Under the pieces are notes generated by a model, which searched no databases, was not told the origin of the DNA, and was given only the letters and a program-made list of their open reading frames with translations. A DNA stretch of 43,826 bases from Mycobacterium asiaticum (GTDB lineage: Bacteria > Actinomycetota > Actinomycetes > Mycobacteriales > Mycobacteriaceae). Position 1 is the stretch's first letter. Every line of letters starts with the position of its first letter. The stretch is taken from positions 1 to 43,826 of the forward strand of contig NZ_LZLS01000175.1 in the NCBI RefSeq assembly GCF_001673365.1, in the 5' to 3' direction. The position numbers and the translations under genes are program-made. Positions 42,449 to 43,826 of the stretch are shown here, piece after piece.

Positions 42449-43753
42449 GTGTCTGAAGGTCTGTGGATCGCGATCGCGGTCGCCGCCGCCCTGGTCATTA
42501 TCGCCGCGCTGGTCGTCGGCCTGGTGCGCTACCGCAAGCGTCGCATCAGCCTGGCGCCTGGGCCGAAACCGGATGCCGTCGACCGCTCCGGGGGTTACAC
42601 CGCTTCGTCGGGCATCACCTTCAGCCAGACTCCGACGCTGGACCGACCCGAACCGGTGGTCGACACCACCGGGCTGCCGGCCGTCGGCGACGACGCGACC
42701 ATCCCGCGCGACGCGCCCAAACGCACCATCTCCGAGGTTCAGCTGCCCGAGCCCGAAGTTGCAGCCGAACCGGAGCTCGAGCCCGAGCCTGAGGTTGCCG
42801 CGGAGCCCGCCGCACCGGAGATCGAAGCCATCGAACCGCCGGAAGGGCGATTGGAGCGGCTCCGCGGGCGCCTGGCCCGCTCGCAGAACGCCCTGGGCCG
42901 CAGCATGCTGGGCCTGATCGGCGGCGGCGACCTGGACGAGGACTCCTGGCAGGACGTCGAGGACACCCTGTTGATTGCCGACCTGGGCCCAGTGGTCGCC
43001 GAAGCGGTCGTGTCCCAGCTGCGCAGCCGCTTGGCCAGCGGCAATGTCCGCAATGAAGCCGATGCTCGGGCCGTATTGCGCGAGGTGCTGATCAAAGAAC
43101 TGCAGCCCGAGATGGACCGGTCGATACGCGCCCTGCCGCACGCCGACCACCCCTCGGTGCTGCTGGTGGTGGGGGTCAACGGCACCGGAAAAACCACCAC
43201 CGTCGGCAAGTTGGCCCGGGTGCTGGTGGCCGACGGTCGACGCGTCGTGCTCGGCGCGGCCGACACCTTCCGGGCCGCGGCGGCCGACCAGCTGCAAAAT
43301 TGGGCATCGCGCGTCGGCGCCGAAGTGGTGCGTGGTGCCGAAGGCGCCGACCCGGCATCGGTGGCGTTCGACGCCGTCGACAAGGGCATCCAGGCCGGCG
43401 CTGACGTCGTCGTCATCGACACCGCCGGCCGGCTGCACACCAAGGTCGGCCTGATGGACGAGCTGGGCAAGGTCAAGCGCGTGGTCACCCGCCGTGCGGC
43501 CGTCGATGAGGTGCTGCTGGTCCTCGACGCAACGATCGGTCAGAATGGCCTGGCTCAGGCCAAGGTGTTCGCCGAGGTCGTCGACATCACCGGTGCGGTG
43601 CTGACAAAGCTGGATGGAACGGCCAAGGGTGGCATCGTCTTCCGGGTCCAACAGGAACTCGGGGTTCCGGTCAAGCTGGTCGGGCTCGGGGAGGGCGCCG
43701 ACGACCTCGCGCCGTTCGAGCCCGCCGCCTTCGTAGACGCGCTGCTCGGCTAG
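42449..43753 (+). CDS. ftsY: Signal recognition particle receptor FtsY
   Basis: FtsY is the GTPase receptor that docks SRP-ribosome complexes at the membrane for co-translational insertion. The 434-residue protein (422 in M. tuberculosis) starts with a single membrane helix (about residues 5-26) followed by KRR, then an acidic Pro/Glu-rich linker with degenerate PEPE repeats at about 100-130. The helical N domain (RLRGRLARSQNALGRSM) precedes the G domain with GVNGTGKTT near 241, DTAGR near 323 and TKLDGTAKGG near 387. It ends with the usual GEGADDLAPF motif. The GTG start has GGGGAAGGA about 8 bases upstream. Many bacterial FtsY lack a true membrane helix; actinobacterial ones have it. Confidence 0.97.
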   Translation: MSEGLWIAIAVAAALVIIAALVVGLVRYRKRRISLAPGPKPDAVDRSGGYTASSGITFSQTPTLDRPEPVVDTTGLPAVGDDATIPRDAPKRTISEVQLPEPEVAAEPELEPEPEVAAEPAAPEIEAIEPPEGRLERLRGRLARSQNALGRSMLGLIGGGDLDEDSWQDVEDTLLIADLGPVVAEAVVSQLRSRLASGNVRNEADARAVLREVLIKELQPEMDRSIRALPHADHPSVLLVVGVNGTGKTTTVGKLARVLVADGRRVVLGAADTFRAAAADQLQNWASRVGAEVVRGAEGADPASVAFDAVDKGIQAGADVVVIDTAGRLHTKVGLMDELGKVKRVVTRRAAVDEVLLVLDATIGQNGLAQAKVFAEVVDITGAVLTKLDGTAKGGIVFRVQQELGVPVKLVGLGEGADDLAPFEPAAFVDALLG

Positions 43754-43826
43754 CTGTACTGACCACGGACGTTGGTGACGGCGTGGTGAGGTGACAAGAC
43801 GAAGACCTCCGAGTGGAGTGCGAGCT

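Noticed and set aside
43762..43787. Terminator hairpin after ftsY (ACCACG/CGTGGT)
   Set aside because: Only 6 pairs with a 14-base loop and no T-run; likely by chance.

Overview
The window is a stretch of chromosome from a slow-growing, high-GC Mycobacterium of the group that makes phthiocerol dimycocerosates (PDIM/DIM). It holds the core of the PDIM locus joined to a housekeeping block. Gene content, order and orientation match what I remember of M. tuberculosis Rv2940c (mas, 3' end only) back to Rv2921c (ftsY), read in reverse. The species cannot be named from the sequence alone. M. tuberculosis lengths quoted below are from memory.

Bases 1-33,776 are lipid genes. The end of mas (plus strand) converges on papA5. 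On the minus strand, in transcription order, lie tesA, fadD26, ppsA, ppsB, ppsC, ppsD, ppsE, drrA, drrB, drrC and papA5. FadD26 adenylates a long-chain fatty acid and loads it on the N-terminal carrier domain of PpsA. PpsA to PpsE extend it into the phthiocerol chain, and TesA is the type II thioesterase of the line. PapA5 esterifies the diol with the mycocerosate made by Mas, and DrrABC is the ABC exporter. From fadD26 to ppsE every junction is a 1-4 base stop/start overlap, as are drrA/drrB and drrB/drrC.

Bases 33,777-43,826 are housekeeping genes on the plus strand: sepIVA (DivIVA-like septation factor), a DUF177/YceD protein, rnc, fpg (mutM), an OsmC-like protein, acyP, smc and ftsY. One extra gene, a PIG-L/LmbE-type deacetylase, lies on the opposite strand between fpg and the OsmC gene. 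The last 73 bases after ftsY show nothing I can call.

The most unusual feature is at the ppsE/drrA boundary. A perfect 96-bp inverted repeat with a 101-bp spacer (4148-4440) has replaced about 29 codons of ppsE with an antisense copy of the ppsE end and drrA start, and it shifts the ppsE frame. It is either a template-switch mutation that damages PpsE or an assembly/amplification artefact. Second, ppsA and ppsB share a 930-bp acyltransferase segment with only three differences, all silent, which looks like recent gene conversion. Third, tesA has no usual start codon at the position homologous to the M. tuberculosis start. No RNA genes, insertion sequences, CRISPR arrays or phage genes were seen.
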